From assembly GCA_024509875.1 (NCBI GenBank), contig JAMPIV010014133.1, positions 62,001 through 126,000 of the forward strand: a DNA stretch of 64,000 nucleotides. The letters are read 5' to 3'. Under the pieces are notes generated by a model. The model was given only the letters and a program-made list of their open reading frames with translations. It made no database searches and had not been told where the DNA came from. The stretch's first letter is position 1; the number at the start of each line of letters is the position of its first letter. The DNA is from Oreohelix idahoensis (taxonomy: Eukaryota; Mollusca; Gastropoda; Stylommatophora; Oreohelicidae). The translations under genes were made by a program, and so were the position numbers. This document shows positions 62,419-64,000 of this stretch, one piece after another.

Positions 62419-64000
62419 GTAACTTTTAAAGTCGCGAAGGAATTTATAATTAATAAATTTAGTTAAGTCCTATATATATATATAGATGTGTATTTTAACC
62501 ATTAGACTCGTGACGTGTTTTCTTAAATACATAATTAAATACGCGAGTGTATATAATAGTCCTAACGGTAAATTTATCGCGCGTTAGAATATTATTTGAT
62601 CTTTGAGGTATGATTATGTTGTCATGGGTTTTCTATCTTTTTCTATAGAATGATCACCTTTGCAATCCCAGCAATGAAGAAATCATACAGAGTCTTCCAG
62701 ACTCGGTTCTTAAACTTCCAGATATATTGATGAAACATTTTAAATTTAATCTTGTGGCGGTCCGATGCGGCCTAGCTATCATAATTACATGAAAGAAAGC
62801 CTACCCAAGAACATTTAAATAAACCATCAAATTAAATTACAATCTGTAAGATAAACTGGAAGATGAACAGTTGCCAGTAGCGATATTTTATTTACTGCTC
62901 TACGGTGAGAGAGTACCTATTTACCTGAACTGTGACTGAGCCTCGTTTTTCCTCACTGGATTTAAAACTTACCGGTCAGTTGCGATCATCACGCATTGAA
63001 GGAATTTTACCACCAGAGCCGAAATTAAAGAGACCACTCCATCCTCACTCCTGTATTGAATTGTGTCAGTGCCATCCCATAGACTCCTTTTTATATAATA
63101 AAACACAAGAACTCTTAGGCTTCAAGTCCGGCGATAAGTGGGAATATTTGCTATCAGCTAACCTCGCTACATCTGGGGCGGGACATCGAAGTACCAGACA
63201 TTTTCATATGTCAAGAGTGTAATTGCTGTTTATATAATTCTATGGATTGTCTGATGCTGCAATCGGTAAGTGTGTGTGAGTATATGAGTGTGGGCCCTCA
63301 CAAGCGTGCATAAATGACAGAAGATTTAATTTTTGCAAACTATTTGTTAACTTGCCTACCGGGTAATACATTTTCTGTATACCCTGCATTGTTCCTTTAA
63401 GTGGGATATTTTGTTAACTCTGTTTAACCCCCCCCCCCCCTCATTTTCTTAGTAAAGGGAAGAACAATTGGGAATAACAGGATTTTTGTCTACCACCCAT
63501 ACCTAATATTGTAACACCTCTTTCAGGGTAATTAAATCCACTGTAGGGTTACATTACCTATGTTCCTGATAAATATCTATCTTTGGACTGGGTTTATCTT
63601 TTTCTAATAAGCGGGAAGGGCTTAGTCGATACCAATCTTCTTCACCCCCTCCCCACCTTGTTATTTGTATTTTCTGTACTTATGATATTTTTTCTGTAGC
63701 ACATGATTATCGTTGTGATTGATTTTAATGTTAATAAAGAGCATAAACTTATTTAGTACTGTGTTGGAATACCCAAAGCCCAAATTTCCTCTATCTGTTT
63801 AATATAGTTTGTATTCACGTGCGTCTTTGTGTTTGAAGCACCAAATCGGTGTGAGCGCAGGTGTGTGTCTGGAAACTGGCAAATAATTGTTTGACCAGGA
63901 GAGTTTGAAGAGAAGATTGAGAGGAACGATTTGTCGTAAATAAGTCTGTCCTTACTCTCCCCAGCACTCTGTGAAGCAACTATTTACTCTCTAACCTTTT
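62419..64000. other. Right flank, no gene recognised
   Basis: A plus-strand frame at 62932-63222 (96 residues, not ATG-initiated at its first codon) has ordinary composition and no known motif; an exon is possible but unsupported. A C run lies at 63428-63440. Confidence 0.35.

Overview
This is a piece of animal (metazoan) nuclear genome. It is AT-rich and dominated by transposable elements and simple repeats, and I could not identify a host gene with confidence. The mix of elements (APE-type LINEs, Tc1 and mariner relatives, hAT, a CACTA-like element, very long LTR elements, tRNA-derived SINEs, long minisatellites) suggests a lophotrochozoan, most likely a mollusc such as a gastropod. That assignment is inference from element styles, not from a marker gene. 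Nearly every long reading frame belongs to a mobile element, and most are broken.

Left third (1-20000). After AT-rich sequence and a 1 kb, 17-bp-unit minisatellite (2121-3140) come a LINE 3' fragment and a complete but decayed Tc1-like transposon with inverted repeats (4166-5685). A minus-strand LINE follows. Its reverse transcriptase half lies at 6785-8838 and its endonuclease half at 17287-18640. The two halves were split by an insertion of about 8.4 kb that contains a second LINE fragment with an RNase H-type tail and a complete LTR element, 'element A' (9887-16832). Element A has nearly identical 1.93 kb LTRs, a 5-bp target duplication, a perfect tRNA-Pro primer binding site and one intact 752-codon ORF, but no pol gene.

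Middle (20000-45000). A hAT-type element of 5.1 kb with an 8-bp target duplication (20010-25150) contains a nested CACTA-like transposon (22264-24379) with long imperfect inverted repeats and a broken transposase. A second, 0.89 kb hAT relative (28827-29716) carries a large TG/CG microsatellite. Between them a near-perfect palindrome with 345-bp arms sits inside a 35-bp minisatellite. Further on are a 36-bp minisatellite interrupted by a tRNA-derived SINE, a 0.4 kb foldback element, several SINEs, several long microsatellites, and a complete mariner element with TA target duplication (41541-42831).

Right third (45000-64000). A plus-strand LINE (45354-50678) is interrupted inside its endonuclease by a 2.34 kb TG...CA unit with a 5-bp target duplication, best read as a solo LTR. 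The LINE has also lost its catalytic Y/FADD block. Near the end lies 'element B' (53271-62413, minus strand), a long-LTR retrotransposon with a 5-bp target duplication and a tRNA-Pro-like primer site. It encodes gag, protease and integrase in that order but has no reverse transcriptase or RNase H. Elements A and B share LTR end sequences and primer type, so A may have depended on relatives of B. None of the listed elements looks autonomous in its present state.
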